Assembly (NCBI GenBank): GCA_964036155.1
Contig: OZ038422.1
Span: 8,517,201-8,581,200 of the forward strand
Direction: 5' to 3'
Length of the DNA stretch: 64,000 nt
DNA from: Diploscapter coronatus
Taxonomy: Eukaryota > Nematoda > Chromadorea > Rhabditida > Rhabditidae
Notes under the pieces: model-generated
Database searches by the model: none
What the model saw: only the letters and a program-made list of their open reading frames with translations
What the model was told of the DNA's origin: nothing
Made by a program: the position numbers and the translations under genes
Shown here: positions 48,214 through 59,512 of the stretch, in pieces
How the letters are laid out: each line of letters starts with the position of its first letter
Numbering within the stretch: the first letter of the stretch is position 1

Positions 48214-50680
48214 TCAGCATTTGATAGGGTCCAATTTTTTCCAAATCACATCTTCTCTTTTGACATCTCCAAATGGTGCAAACCCATCTCGAATTGTTCC
48301 ATTAGCCTCAATCTGATAGGGAATGGCCATTCGCTGCTTCAGAGAAGTCAATATCAGGTTGATGGAGCTTTGATCAAATCTGCAATTCATCAATCCTTCA
48401 AATATTGATTTTATTATCGTTTGTGATGCTATAAATAAAGAAGATTTCAAGGATTTGTTTCAAGACTGATTCAAAAGAAAACGGTAAAAGTGATGCAAAA
48501 AAGGTCACTTGTATATGACACCGAAAAGACACTGACACTTTGTAAATGACACAGGATTTTTGGAGAAATAGTGTGGATTAGAGGTAAAAGGTAGGTGCTA
48601 TTTACAGAAAGCTATGCGAGAATTAAAGGATATCTAAACAAATAATAATGAGAGCATAGAGAGTCGAAAGATTGCACTAATACTTGGTGCAATGATTACG
48701 ACTTGACAGTAGGGATGTTCGGAATTTCGATTCCGATTCCGGGTCATCGAAAATTTCAATTCCAAACAATCCTGTCTCACAGATTTTCAAACCTCGAAAC
48801 GGAAAAATGGCTTACCGGTGGCAATTTGCGAAATCTCCGAAACGACCATTTACGAAATAACAAAAAAGTTTGGCATGCGGTGGATCTATGCAGTTTTTCG
48901 TCAGAGCACATAACACATTCCTGAATGCATATAAATCAGGATGCTGATAAACTTGAACCTGTTTATGTGGAGTAGGAAATATAAAAGATTCGAAATCGAA
49001 AGTTTCAAATTCTAATCTGAACTTGCGACTCATCACTGTCGATTACTCGGTTACCATTTGACAGCCTCCCTCGCAAAACTCGACCGTACAACGAACATCG
49101 TGTGAGCAGCGAACATCATATTCTTTCGAGCAATTGATACGTTGAGTGGCAAATATTCATAAATTCCTAAATTTCCTAATTGTTCTATTAAATTTTGGAC
49201 CGAAATATTTGTAACGAAAACTGAATTCGTTCAAGGACTAGTGGCAATATGTACTTACTTACGGGTAAATTTTATTAAATGATTGTGAATAGTCCAAACA
49301 TGTATCTAACCTGCCTGTGTAGCTGCAAAAATACTGTGATCTGCAGTCAATCGCAATGCAAACGACTCAACTGCACCACTTCTGACTCTTTCGTTAAATT
49401 GCCGCCATTCAGTCAGGTTCACAAACCGAATACTCGAATCGATTATCCAAAATGCCTTGAACTCTTGATATATCTCCTGAGAAAACTTTATAAGTAATTA
49501 TGTCAAACGAGTGCTAATATTTTACATTAACGTACCGCGATAATAATTGGCTTGAAGTGATAGCCTATGAGGTTCTTGACGAAACTCGGATAGATTGAGA
49601 AGTTGAAATGCCTCACTTCCAAGTTGCATATGCCACGTAATTCGTCGATCTATCAAACATCAATATTGTGAATATTGTGCTTTTGAACGTATTATGAATG
49701 GGGTGTTACGAAAGATCGCAACTTGGCAACTTGAGGAAGTATGTAGGGTTAGGAGAAGGTAGGCATAAGCTCTCCACTTTTTACATACTCTCGAATTGCG
49801 ATCTTTCGTAACACTTTATGAGTAAATATATAAGCTTACATCAGAGGAAACGAGTCCGAGATCGTAGTAAATGATTTTGTTGGTGAAATTGTTGGAACGA
49901 AGTGACAGAATCGCTGCACGAGACTCTGCGAAGTGATTGCTGGATGCATAAGTGATAAACGTTACTTCGTCATCCTAAACAAAAATGTTCGCCGTTTCAA
50001 TCTTAATTAAAGAAACGCGAAAGCGTAACCGAGTTTTATCGCGAATTGGAATCCGAAATTCCTAATTCAAACCCGAAAAACCCCGTAATTTTGGTTCCAA
50101 TAGAATTTTCAGAAAAGATTTTTGGAATTGGATCCGAAGGTGAATTTCCCCGAGGTAATAATGCAATAAAATGATAAAATACCTATGAGTTCATATTCTT
50201 CGAAAATGTAACCAGTTCCAAACACCTCGATACTGAGAGAGTAGAAGTCATACTTGCCTGAAAGTCTACCGGAGCTTCATAGGAGCCAGTGGTAAGAAGT
50301 CCGAAATGCTTGAGATACGGCAATAGGTCGCAGGAGAATCGACGCCCGAATTGGGTAAATGACTGATTTATGAATACGGGAAGTGACATCTAAAATTAAT
50401 CTAATGCGCTTATAAAACTCAAGTTGAGACGGATCAGATCTGCTGTTCGAAATCTTCATGATTTTCGGTATTTTCTATGATAGCCTACCAGTTGTTCGCC
50501 ACACCGACTGTCCTTTGTCCGTGGAATGAGCGCTTCCGTTCTCTCCCATTCATTCTTTTCTTTATTTTCTCTCTGTATTATTTCACTAAAGAATAACATT
50601 TGTGGCAAAAAGTCGTTGAACCCCATCAACAAGATGTAAGCTAGAAAAGTACATCCAATGAGCAGAAGGCAGATGTTCAT
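48214..50680 (-). CDS. DUF1647 nematode glycosyltransferase-like type II membrane protein
   Basis: Exons: 50680-about 50491, 50400-50258, about 49975-49840, about 49652-49538, about 49484-49313, about 48980-48827, about 48396-48214. The N-terminal anchor is NICLLLIGCTFLAYILLMGF, typical of a Golgi type II protein. The catalytic-like domain starts DDEVTFITYASSNHFAESRA and continues NKIIYYDLGLVSSD, VRHFNFSIYPSFVKNL and FKPIIIA. The metal-site-like FWIIDSSIRF is followed by SIFAATQA/VYQHPDLYAF, FANCHRFDQSSINLIL and a terminus in ...LDPIKC. These match the DUF1647 (PF07801) pattern: sN-HF, K-I-I-x-YDLGL, YP, W-x-D-S-S-I-R-F, NCHRFDQS. Substrate unknown. The second intron uses a GC donor (CAG/gcaagt). 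One palindromic element lies between exons near 49.7 kb. It sits in the spacer of the srh inverted duplication. Confidence 0.82.
49701..49814. mobile_element. MITE-like palindrome, family GGGTGTTACGAAAG, copy 1
   Basis: Ends GGTGTTACGAAAGATCGCAA and exact complement; core GTAGGGTTAGGAGAAGGTAG. Located in a DUF1647-gene intron. Confidence 0.8.
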
Positions 50681-51939
50681 TAGATTCTAAAGTAATACGT
50701 ACATAATGAATTCTTGATTGATCTTCTTGCCGATGTCATTGAAATCTCCTGTTGTGCGCGATTTTATATTTTGCAGTGTAAATAGTAACGTGATGACGTG
50801 ATGATGATGGAGTTGTCACGAACGAGAATGGTGGCTATTCAATGCTATTAGGAATTCATTGATTCATTGCATCGTTCTCAATGTCATCCAAAGGTATGTT
50901 GAAATCTACTTCCAAAATTTTCCAATAAGGTACCGATTTTAATTTATTATAACAATAAATTGCAATCAAATTGAACACACCTGTAAAGTTATACTTGAGT
51001 GGATTTAAAATAATGCCTTTTAAATCAGGACTAATACAAAATAAACGACGTGCTAAGAAATCATATTTGTTGCATTTTTGACAAAATAGAATTGTAATTT
51101 ATTAAAGTTGAGCAAAATTTTTGGGAAACTCATTTATGGATTAATGAATTTAATAATGATCCTAATGATGATAGAGCATAAATCTTTTGCCACATCATGC
51201 AGAAGTTTTAGTACCCTTTTTTATTTGAACTTTATAAAATACGAAGAAATTTTTTTAGAAAGAAGTATTTATTTTCGCAAAATGATAAGAAAGTTTCGTA
51301 CGTTTCAAGTTTGAGTAAATAGATCTTTATAGAAAATTCACGAAATAAATTAATCAATATAAATGGCATATCTCAAATATAACCCATCATCAAAACTAAG
51401 ACTACTCTCATAGTCATAACTTATTTCCTATTTCACATAATGCGAGCCGTTTTCCAATATTTGGCAAGAAAAGAAGGAAGAATTTTATGCCTTTTTTCCT
51501 CTGATTTCATTAGTTTCCTCAAATACGCCTATCAAGAATGTGTCAGGTGCGTACATGAATTTCGACTCGAAACCCTCAAATAATCCTACTTTCTCATTTT
51601 TTGCATGCCCTAAAACGTGGTAGTTTGACTTTTCTCAAATAAAAAAGAAATGCCCTTCAAACAAAATATCATAAGAGTTCGCTTCGAAATCAGAATAAAA
51701 TCTGTTGAAATAATTGTATGCAAAAATGAGAACAAACGATATACTCTATGAGTGTCAATGCAGTGTTTTTTATTGGAGAAATGTTTTCGTTATGAGGATT
51801 GAACTTTTCACTTTTCGTTCAACGCTTTAAAATTCTCAATCTGTTATTTTTCTCACAAAACTAAAAAAATCACACTAGCAACTAATAATATAGAAGAAAT
51901 GCCAGAAAATCGAAATTAGCATTTCAGTTTGACTGTTAA

Positions 51940-52200
51940 AAATTCCGTCCGTTTTTCGACGATTTATTTCTCACCATAGAACTAATAATCATGGAGTTTG
52001 TTTTCTGTTTTACTAAGCCGAACAGTGCCTCCAACTTTGTAGTTGGGACTTTTCCCGAAAATTCCACTAGTAACACTAAAAAGGAATATCGAGACCTCGA
52101 CATCTCGAATATAAAGAAATGGGCGCAAGAGGCACTAACGGATTCAGAAACTACGATATCGATTTGCCTACCTCGTGTAACACCGTTTTTCACATAAAGT
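51940..52200. repeat. Dispersed repeat, copy 2 (pair with 37085-37345)
   Basis: Shares ordered blocks (TTTGTAGTTGG, ATATCGAGAC, ATCTCGAA, ACGATATCGATTTG) with 37085-37345. On the minus strand the frame reads KNGVTRGRQIDIVVSESVS, against RNGETCGRQIDIVLSESDM in copy 1, so codon frame is kept between copies. Confidence 0.65.
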
Positions 52201-52522
52201 TGGCACGCCCGAGGACATCGAAGTCACAGAATTTTTTCGGACTAAATATGTTTGCAAAAATAATCATTTTATTAAGGCGAATGCCACACTTTCCATGCAG
52301 AGCGAGTAATGAAAGCATTTTCGAATAAAATTCAAGTGGAGAATGAACGTTTTGATTATATTAAAATTTCAATTTTGTATCTTTACGAGTTCTCTTTATC
52401 AGAAAAATTTGGGAAGCGCCTGCGAAAAATATTGACACACAAAAATGGTCATAACTTTGCCCAGAATGAACCATTTTAGGAGATCTAAAAAGCATTCAGC
52501 TTCAATTAACCTTCCCAAAATG

Positions 52523-52643
52523 GATGATTACGTAAACTTGCATCCTCGCATCCTGAGGAGAGAGTATGTAGAGTTAGGGAAGGGTAGGCATAGGCTTCCC
52601 ACTTTTTACATACTCTCCAAGTTGTGATCTTTCGTAATACCCT
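52523..52643. mobile_element. MITE-like palindrome, GGGTGTTACGAAAG-related, copy 2
   Basis: The right end complements to GAAGGGTATTACGAAAGATC; the left end (GATTACGTAAACTTGCATCC) is closer to the element at 56497. The core is GTAGAGTTAGGGAAGGGTAG, so the two ends look like different subfamilies. Confidence 0.65.
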
Positions 52644-53044
52644 TCTCTTATCTGATTTCTCTCACAATTCTACTAAGTCTCAACTAAATTGGTCTAAAAG
52701 AAGTCGATTAAATGTATCTGTATAAATTTCTTTCTCAGATCAAAACTTCTGTTCACTAGTTCACTAGTGTATAAGTCGCATTGAAAGATGACTTCATAAA
52801 TTCTTTATCCTGCATACAATAATTACTTTCAAGTAGATACTCATAAAATATTTCATAATGAACAAATGAATCAAGGGCACGGCATTTGGGTTCGTTGATC
52901 CGTTTCGCAAGCATACGAAAATGCTGTCGCACACTAAATTAATAATGTTTTCTATGGTAATATTTTATAATCATAGATGATTTCAAATAGCCGATAATTA
53001 TTTATTTTCACTGTGAGTTTGCTTTTTTATCCTAACTACTCTTT

Positions 53045-53218
53045 ATTATAAAGGAGAGTAGGATTGCACCGAGAAAAAAAGAAAGTGATGATGTGAGCGA
53101 GCTTTGGGAAAAGATGCATAGTGCCCACTTGTGCTCTGCGTCTTTTCCCGTGATTCGCTCGCATCAGTACTTTCTTTTTTTCCTCGGTGCATCCTGCTCT
53201 CGTTTATAATAGAGAGTA
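53045..53218. mobile_element. Long palindromic MITE (about 174 bases)
   Basis: Arms of about 75 bases, starting TACTCTTTATTATAAAGGAG and, complemented, TACTCTCTATTATAAACGAG, stay paired nearly to the centre (GTGCCCACTTGTG). Arms include GCACCGAG-AAAAAAAGAAAGT. No coding capacity. Confidence 0.85.
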
Positions 53219-53838
53219 GAGTTCTCAATTAGAGTTTAAACAACACCTCTTTAAACCACTTGATAACATTATGTTTTTACTTATTATAATTATCATTATT
53301 CTCGAGCAGAGCTGTCAATAGGTAAGGTACAGGTACAAGTGTCATAAGTATAGGTACGATTTTCGGTACCTGTTGACAGTCCTGTTCTCGAGCGATTCTT
53401 ATTTTGCAAGAGTAAATTTAACTTAACTGAAAATCGTTCCAAAGTGGGGACACGGGCGTAGTGCTAACGATCTGAAGTATCAAATTTTAGATATTAGATT
53501 TATGTAGTTTATATTAGTGGTTTGCTTGATAATATACCAATCGAATTTTAATATTTAAGCTACCTAAAACCTATTATTTACAAGTGCTCTCTTTAAAAGT
53601 CATTTGAAATTATCCTATGTAATTACTATCCAACATTATCATTTCATTTAGGAAGAATCAAGTAGACGAATGTTGAGAATCCTAGGAATCCTAGACGTGA
53701 TTTAAGGGATTACATTTCGTTTCAAGCCATTACGATGATGAGATGACTCGTTTTGGTTATTCTAACATTTGAAAATTTTAAAAATCAGTAAAATGTTGGA
53801 TGGTACTACTATTTAATGATCTACAAAGTTCTGATATA

Positions 53839-53963
53839 GGGTGTTACGAAAGTTCGCAGGTTCACCGTTTGAGAGAGTATGTAAAAAGTGAAGTGCCTAT
53901 CTTTAACCCTATCCCAACACCCTATACTCTCTCAAGCTGTCAACCTGCAAATCGTAACACCCC
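53839..53963. mobile_element. MITE-like palindrome, family GGGTGTTACGAAAG, copy 3
   Basis: Ends GGGTGTTACGAAAGTTCGCA and complement GGGTGTTACGATTTGCAGGT; arms include GAGAGAGTATGTA/GAGAGAGTATAGG. The core (complement) is GATAGGGTTAAAGATAGGCA. It is adjacent to the last exon of the lectin-like gene. Confidence 0.8.
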
Positions 53964-53998
53964 TAATATAGTTAGGATTATTTTGTCAAAATTTCTTA

Positions 53999-56900
53999 TT
54001 ATACTAAAATATTACCACCACACAGTCTTGCGGTGGCATTGAATTGAGTCCATCTGAAGAATTTAGTAATTCACGCCGAAAGAATTATTATCAGGTCTTT
54101 TCGAAGTGTGGAATGTATTGCATATCAAACTTCAAGGTTAAATAAAAGTTTTAAAATTCTAACTCAGCTTCAATTCCAGTTAGAATTAAACAAACCTGTT
54201 AATGAACTGACTTTCGAAAACATATTAACAAAAGATGAATAAATGCCGAGTTTTAACATCTTTGCATTTTTGAAAATCTAATTCTTCCGTTGTGATTTAA
54301 CTAAATGTCTTACTCGGCTGGCTAAATATTATTATTTAATTTAAATAAACCATAATAAACGCAAATTTAAGGTAAAATGTTGCAAATCATATGGAGTCGA
54401 GATAGGATATTGAAAATTTTAGGAATTTGTTTCGAAATAATTCTTCATAACTAATCCTCCTTCTTTGGGACACAAATGAAGTGAATGAAAATTGTGATTT
54501 TCTAAATATGCAAAAAATCATTCTTGAGTCATTGCTACCTTTTATATTGATTTTTATACAATTTTATCTAATTAAAAAGTACAATTAAAATAACTTTTTT
54601 TACTTACTTGTTGGCCCAAAATTGATTAACTACATCACACCCACGGCTGTCAATAAACTGCATTCGCTGAAATTTTATTAGATATGTAATGTGCATAGAC
54701 ATAATAAGAGCGCTCAAGCTCCATCACTCGATGCCATTATAGCTAGGTCCCACAAACACTTTTTTAGTAGTGTTGTTTCGTAACACCCTACCAGAAAATC
54801 ATCGTGAAAGTATGTTATATAAATATAGCTTACATCAGCAGGATTTCGAAATACGTCAAGTGGAATTCCACAGGGAGGACCACCAACTTCCATGCAAGCT
54901 GAAATGGGGAAGTTTGAGTTATTATTAGGAAAGACCAGATAAGTTGGTAATATCTGTACTGACACTGTCAACATCATTTACAGAATCGATCCAGCTAAAG
55001 CTTCGCCCGAGCCTGATTGCAATACAGGGCCTTCCTGTCTCATATGCACTTCGGTGGGTGTGGCCTCCACCCTTCTTTTTTGGTTTCCCTTATGGACAGA
55101 GACTCAGAGGAAGTAGAGCGCTCTCTCTTCTTGCTAGCCAAATGAAGGGGATAGGCCACGCTTAACCAGGGACGCGCGAAGTTTTGTTTTTGTCTTTGAA
55201 AAATCCAAAATTTCCGTCTTCGCACGTCCAATGAAATGCACATGGGGTGGAAGGCGCTCTGTAAGTATATATTCAGTTTAAAATCCCTACCATAATTAGC
55301 TAAATTTTGACTCTCCTGCAAGGTGTAAACTCGCGGTAGATGGCATATTGACGTTGGACTGCATAGATTATTGCACATTATTCTTGCATCCAAAAAACTG
55401 ACAGTCGTATGAAAATACTGAAATAATTTTCCCCTTATTTAGATTCATTTCATTTGAAAAATGATTGCCCACAATCATTACCAGGTAACATTTGCCGTTT
55501 ACCCAATCCCAACCAGCGGGACATTGGGCAGCTGAAATTAATAGATTAATCCTCAACCACTATTTGATAAGCCCGTTAATCTCAAGGAGTGAGAGAAAGG
55601 CTGTTTGTTTGTACAAGAAATGAACTTGTCATTATCACCTTTTGTAACTGGCACCAAAATTTTGCTAGTCTATCCAACCAAACCCTTACTAGATTTCGTG
55701 ACATTTACAAATCGTGACCGTGACAAATACAGGAAGTTAAAATCTTGTTAGGATTTGAGTGAGTAAATTAAGCATTTTTGTACCATTTACAAATGGTAAT
55801 GGTGACAAATTCGTGTCTTTTCCAAGAAGCCTTAGATAGACACATTCTCTTTTTCACACTGACTTCTGCTTTCGCTTTCCATTGACTTATCTTTTCATGG
55901 AGAATTGGTGCTGATCTTTAATGTCAATTCGAAAAGAAAAGATGAAACTTTCTTGAAATCACGCATTATTTTTCCAAAATTGTAAAGACGAGTTTAGTTC
56001 TAGAATATCGATTAACTTTCAATTAGACTATGGAAATGGACGAGTTTAAAGCTGGTTCAATTTTTCGACACTAAAACCTAAATTTTTTTTTCGAATTTTG
56101 ATAGTCGTTGATGAAAAGTCAGTGTCTAGCACGTCAAACTCTTTTCTGAGGTACAAATGTTGTCGAGACATACCACAAGCAGCATCTGGAGGTTCGCTAC
56201 AAGGATCCGTTGTTGTACTAGTTGTTGTGCTGGTTGTTGTGCTAGTTGTTGTAGTGGTTGAAGTCGATGAGGTGGATAAAGTGGATGTGAGGGTTGACGT
56301 AGTGCAGCCTGCTGTCAAACATGTCGATGTGGTCACCGAACTTGATAATGTCGAATCTGTTGAAAATTCCATCATATCGATTGTTGTTGCATCTGCATAT
56401 GGATTTTCAATTTAAAGTCAAGCTTCAACAATTTTGCGCTATATTAGGTATCGAGGATTGAATAATGTGTGAAGTCTGCATACATATTGAAATCGATGAT
56501 TACGAAAACTCGCATCTTGAGAAATAGTGTGTAGGGTTAGGAGAGGGTAGAAATAAACTCCACTTTTTCCATACCATCTCTTCAAGATGCGAGTTTTCGT
56601 AGCCACCATTGAAATTCGCTCATCCTAAGATTGTGCGAGAACTAAAGTAAAGGAAGGAGTGCGGGCGTCTAAAATCTTTGTCTTTCCAGTTTCACGATCT
56701 ATCGTCTATAAGTATTAGTTGTAAAAAAAGTATGCAGATCCACACATTTAACAGTTATCAATACCTATATTTAGAGCTATCAGCTTGTGAGAAGGAATCA
56801 TTTTATCAAAACAGTTTGATGGCACATGGTATCTACGCTGTACAAGGCATTACTCGTTGGCTCACATAACCTATGCAGTGAATTGTTGAAATTTGCGTGT

Positions 56901-57660
56901 CTTTACTTTAAATTTAAGCTTTTTTGTTTCAAAGCCTAATACATAATAATTGCAAATAACGATCAATACCTACAGTCTAGTGACCAGATTTACGAACAGC
57001 TTAGAAAGCACCCGCTCTCTCGTAATGTTTTCATAGTTTTGTGAATGCAAATGAGAATTACATTGTGAACTCTGAACTCTCCCAGTCGTTCGTAGATCCG
57101 GGAATTGGACTGTTTGCAAAGATAGGATAATAAACTTTGAAAATCATATAAGTACAAGAGAAATTTAGACTTACAAGGGAACCTTTTCAGGGTCGTGTGG
57201 AAGTTCAGAACGAGAGTAGGTGTATTCGAGAGAGACAAAGCCTGAGTTGATTAATGTCATTTTTCAACAGGAATGAATATTCACTCCCAGGGATCAATTT
57301 TTGACTCACTTTTTCCCACATAAGATTTTGCAGAAGTTATAGCATTTTACATATTTTCAATACAGGAAAATTGAATTGTTGAATTATTTTTAGGGTGTGA
57401 GCATTCGTTCCCGTTGAAAAATGGCATAAATCAATTCAGATTTTTTGTTCTTTCAAATGCACCTACTCGTCATGAAATTCCACGGGACCCTGAAAAGGTT
57501 ACCTAGTTAGAAAACTCTCCTAGATGTCGGTAATACTAATACTTTTACCAAAATCGTCGTCAGTAGTTGTCGACACTACACCAGGAAGATCCATATCTGG
57601 AGTCGTGAGACAAGAATCAGCTAACCCGAAGAGCATTAGAAAAATCACAGGTTTTAACAT
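53999..57660 (-). CDS. Secreted Thr-rich, C-type-lectin-like protein
   Basis: Exon 1 (57660-57549) encodes a signal peptide, MLKPVIFLMLFGLADSC, and a Thr/Asp stretch (STTTDDDF). Exon 2 (about 56405-56176) is mucin-like, with runs of Thr/Ser (TSTTTSTTTSTTT) likely to be O-glycosylated, and ends EPPDAAC. Exon 3 (about 55533-55489) starts a C-type-lectin-like fold, AQCPAGWDWVNGKCYL; exon 4 (about 55383-55293) fits its first helices (FLDARIMCNNLC ... CHLPRVYTLQESQNL). The next exons (near 54980-54840, about 54672-54612, about 54049-53999) give CMEVGGPPCGIPLDVFRNPA, RMQFIDSRGCDVVNQFWANK and WTQFNATARLCGG. These lack the standard WND/WxDxxC end of a canonical CTLD, so carbohydrate binding is doubtful. 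Exon limits after the CTLD start are uncertain. It lies in the spacer between srh arms. Confidence 0.6.
54772..54792. repeat. Solo end of the GGGTGTTACGAAAG family
   Basis: TTTCGTAACACCCTA alone, with no matching second end nearby; probably a deletion remnant in a lectin-gene intron. Confidence 0.45.
56497..56606. mobile_element. MITE-like palindrome, TIR ATTACGAAAACTCGCATCTTGA
   Basis: Nearly perfect terminal repeats (TACGAAAACTCGCATCTTGA on both strands) and core GTAGGGTTAGGAGAGGGTAG. Lies in the first intron of the lectin-like gene. Confidence 0.82.
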
Positions 57661-59512
57661 TCGGTTGACGATATTTTATCCAGTCTAAAATTCGATAAAT
57701 TTTCGCTACTTTGTGACAAAAGCAATATGTGTGACATTAGATTGCATGATTTTTCAGCCTGGGTTCATAAAATTTAGCCTCAATAGTGATTAGTTAGAGA
57801 GAACGGGCAAATAAATTCTCATCATTCAGAAACTTATAAATTTCCTGCATCAGATCAGATAGAGTTGAGAAGAGTAGTAACTGTAGTAACGTAGTTGTCT
57901 ACGAAATAGTATGGGCAAAGATTCCTTAGTCTGCTCTACTCTCTCCCTAACCCATGCTAGATCTTAGGCTACTCCACTACTACTTTTCCAAATTGCCTCA
58001 AAACACAATTCTCAGTCGATTCCGAGATTGCACTTGGGAAATCCAAATTTACAACTTGCCAACATCCTTGCTAGCAAAAGTTTCATCTCACCTCTGCGCT
58101 ATGAAGGATAAATTCGAATAATTCAAGGGTATCAGGCTAGAAAATCAATGAATGTGAACTTCTCGATAAAATGTTACCAAAGATATTGACGCCGCCCACA
58201 TTAATTGCAAGCTGATACGCCAGTTTCATTGAATCGAGTTTATGAGGATTAGATGTTCGAAGAGAGAGTGGAAGGTGTAGATGTCTGGTGTAGACAAGAT
58301 CACGCTGATCAAGTATTCAACTCCTGAAAGATACAAGAGATGCATGGATACATGCCGTTGGATATGGTTTATTCATTAGATTTTCATAATCTTTAAAATG
58401 TTCTTCTATTTTAGGTCTTTTAACTTATAGATAGAATGAATTTTGATCTGTTAGAGGTTTTCATAGTTTCTGCCATAAAACCATCAAGAGTAGAATGTCA
58501 ACAAAATTTCAAATTAGTTACTGCAGTTGACGATCTCTGGTCAATGTAGTTCGTTTAATGGGTAAAGAGATAATCATCAAATTGACCTATTTCTATTCAC
58601 GAATTTCTCTGGAAAATCGTCAACACGCTATTTCTTTAGATCTCTATCCTCCGTTTTTGGTTTCACCTTCTTTTATCAATTGCGGAGAAGCTGTCTCGTC
58701 TGCAAATTTCCAGTTTCTCCCACCATTCAATCTCATAGAGGGCAGTTGTGAGCAGGATCTAGACCTACTCCTTTTCATTATTTATCCTAGTCGGTTCGTA
58801 TTTTCCAGATCAGGCAGAATACAACTGGCTGCCTTTCGAGAAAGTCAATTTGACACAATGACTAATAGAAACTTGAAAATGACAACGTAACTGAATATAG
58901 CATAATGAAATGATTTTTTAAGTAGCAGTATGACAGAATGTGTAATGACGGACAATTAAAGGCTGTTTTTGAGCCAAAATATTGATCTTTGAAATCTAAT
59001 CTGTATAACATCCTATTCTGGTTCAAAAATAAAATTTTGTATTATCCTGAATGAAATAAAAATTATTCATTTTTTGGGAAAGTGAAATAAACAATACGAA
59101 TTTGTAAAAAAAATACCAGTTAACAGAATCGCCAGGTTTGTTGTCGTTGTTTTTTTTTTTTTTTAAATGTGAAGATTTATTGCATAAACATGCTACATAA
59201 TTTCAAGTAAATTACTAACCACCGAATCATAGGAATTGTTAGTCAATAAGTTGGCATTTTGATGAGCAAAATTTTTAGAAATTAATTTTATGAAAATTGT
59301 CATTTGAATGACTTTTGGAGTTGCGTTTTACAAGATCCCAAAATCAATAACATTAATATAATAATTATTATATAATCTTGAAATTTGCTAACAACTATCG
59401 TAAAAATTATTCGTTCAAATATTATTCATTTAAATTTTATTAATTTCGCACAAACAATCTCGAGACGATAATTTTATTGGCGAAATTGTTAGATCTCTCG
59501 TTATTTGACGTT
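57661..59512. other. Intergenic with a palindrome and an orphan exon-like stretch
   Basis: A palindrome lies at 57865-57990. On the minus strand at 58,190-58,325 there is an acceptor (ATCTTTCAG), a frame that ends HKLDSMKLAYQLAINVGGVN, and a GT donor, which looks like a lone exon; an early in-frame stop argues for decay. The plus-strand 110-codon frame at 58558 has no supporting features. The inner end of duplication arm A' is at about 59290. Confidence 0.45.
57865..57990. mobile_element. Imperfect MITE-like palindrome, ends AGAAGAGTAGTA / GGAAAAGTAGTA
   Basis: The terminal repeats are imperfect, but the interior again carries the shared core (complement CATGGGTTAGGGAGAGAGTA). Confidence 0.6.

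Larger units (their letters stand above)
50681..53998. other. AT-rich intergenic with several palindromes and dispersed repeats
   Basis: No gene recognised in 3.3 kb. It contains the dispersed repeat at 51940-52200, MITE-like palindromes at 52523-52643, 53045-53218 and 53839-53963, and a small hairpin at 53318-53390 (CTGTCAATAGGTAAGGTAC facing GTACCTGTTGACAG). Short open frames are not supported by composition or splice sites. Confidence 0.6.

Noticed and set aside
55040..55393. Minus-strand read-through of the lectin exon to 117 codons
   Set aside because: The extension past the GT at about 55292 is basic and GC-richer and does not continue a lectin fold; treated as intron.
56098..56415. 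Val/Asp-rich plus-strand frame
   Set aside because: Antisense shadow of the Thr-rich mucin exon of the lectin-like gene.
58558..58890. Plus-strand frame of 110 codons
   Set aside because: No signal, domain or splice support; isolated in intergenic DNA.
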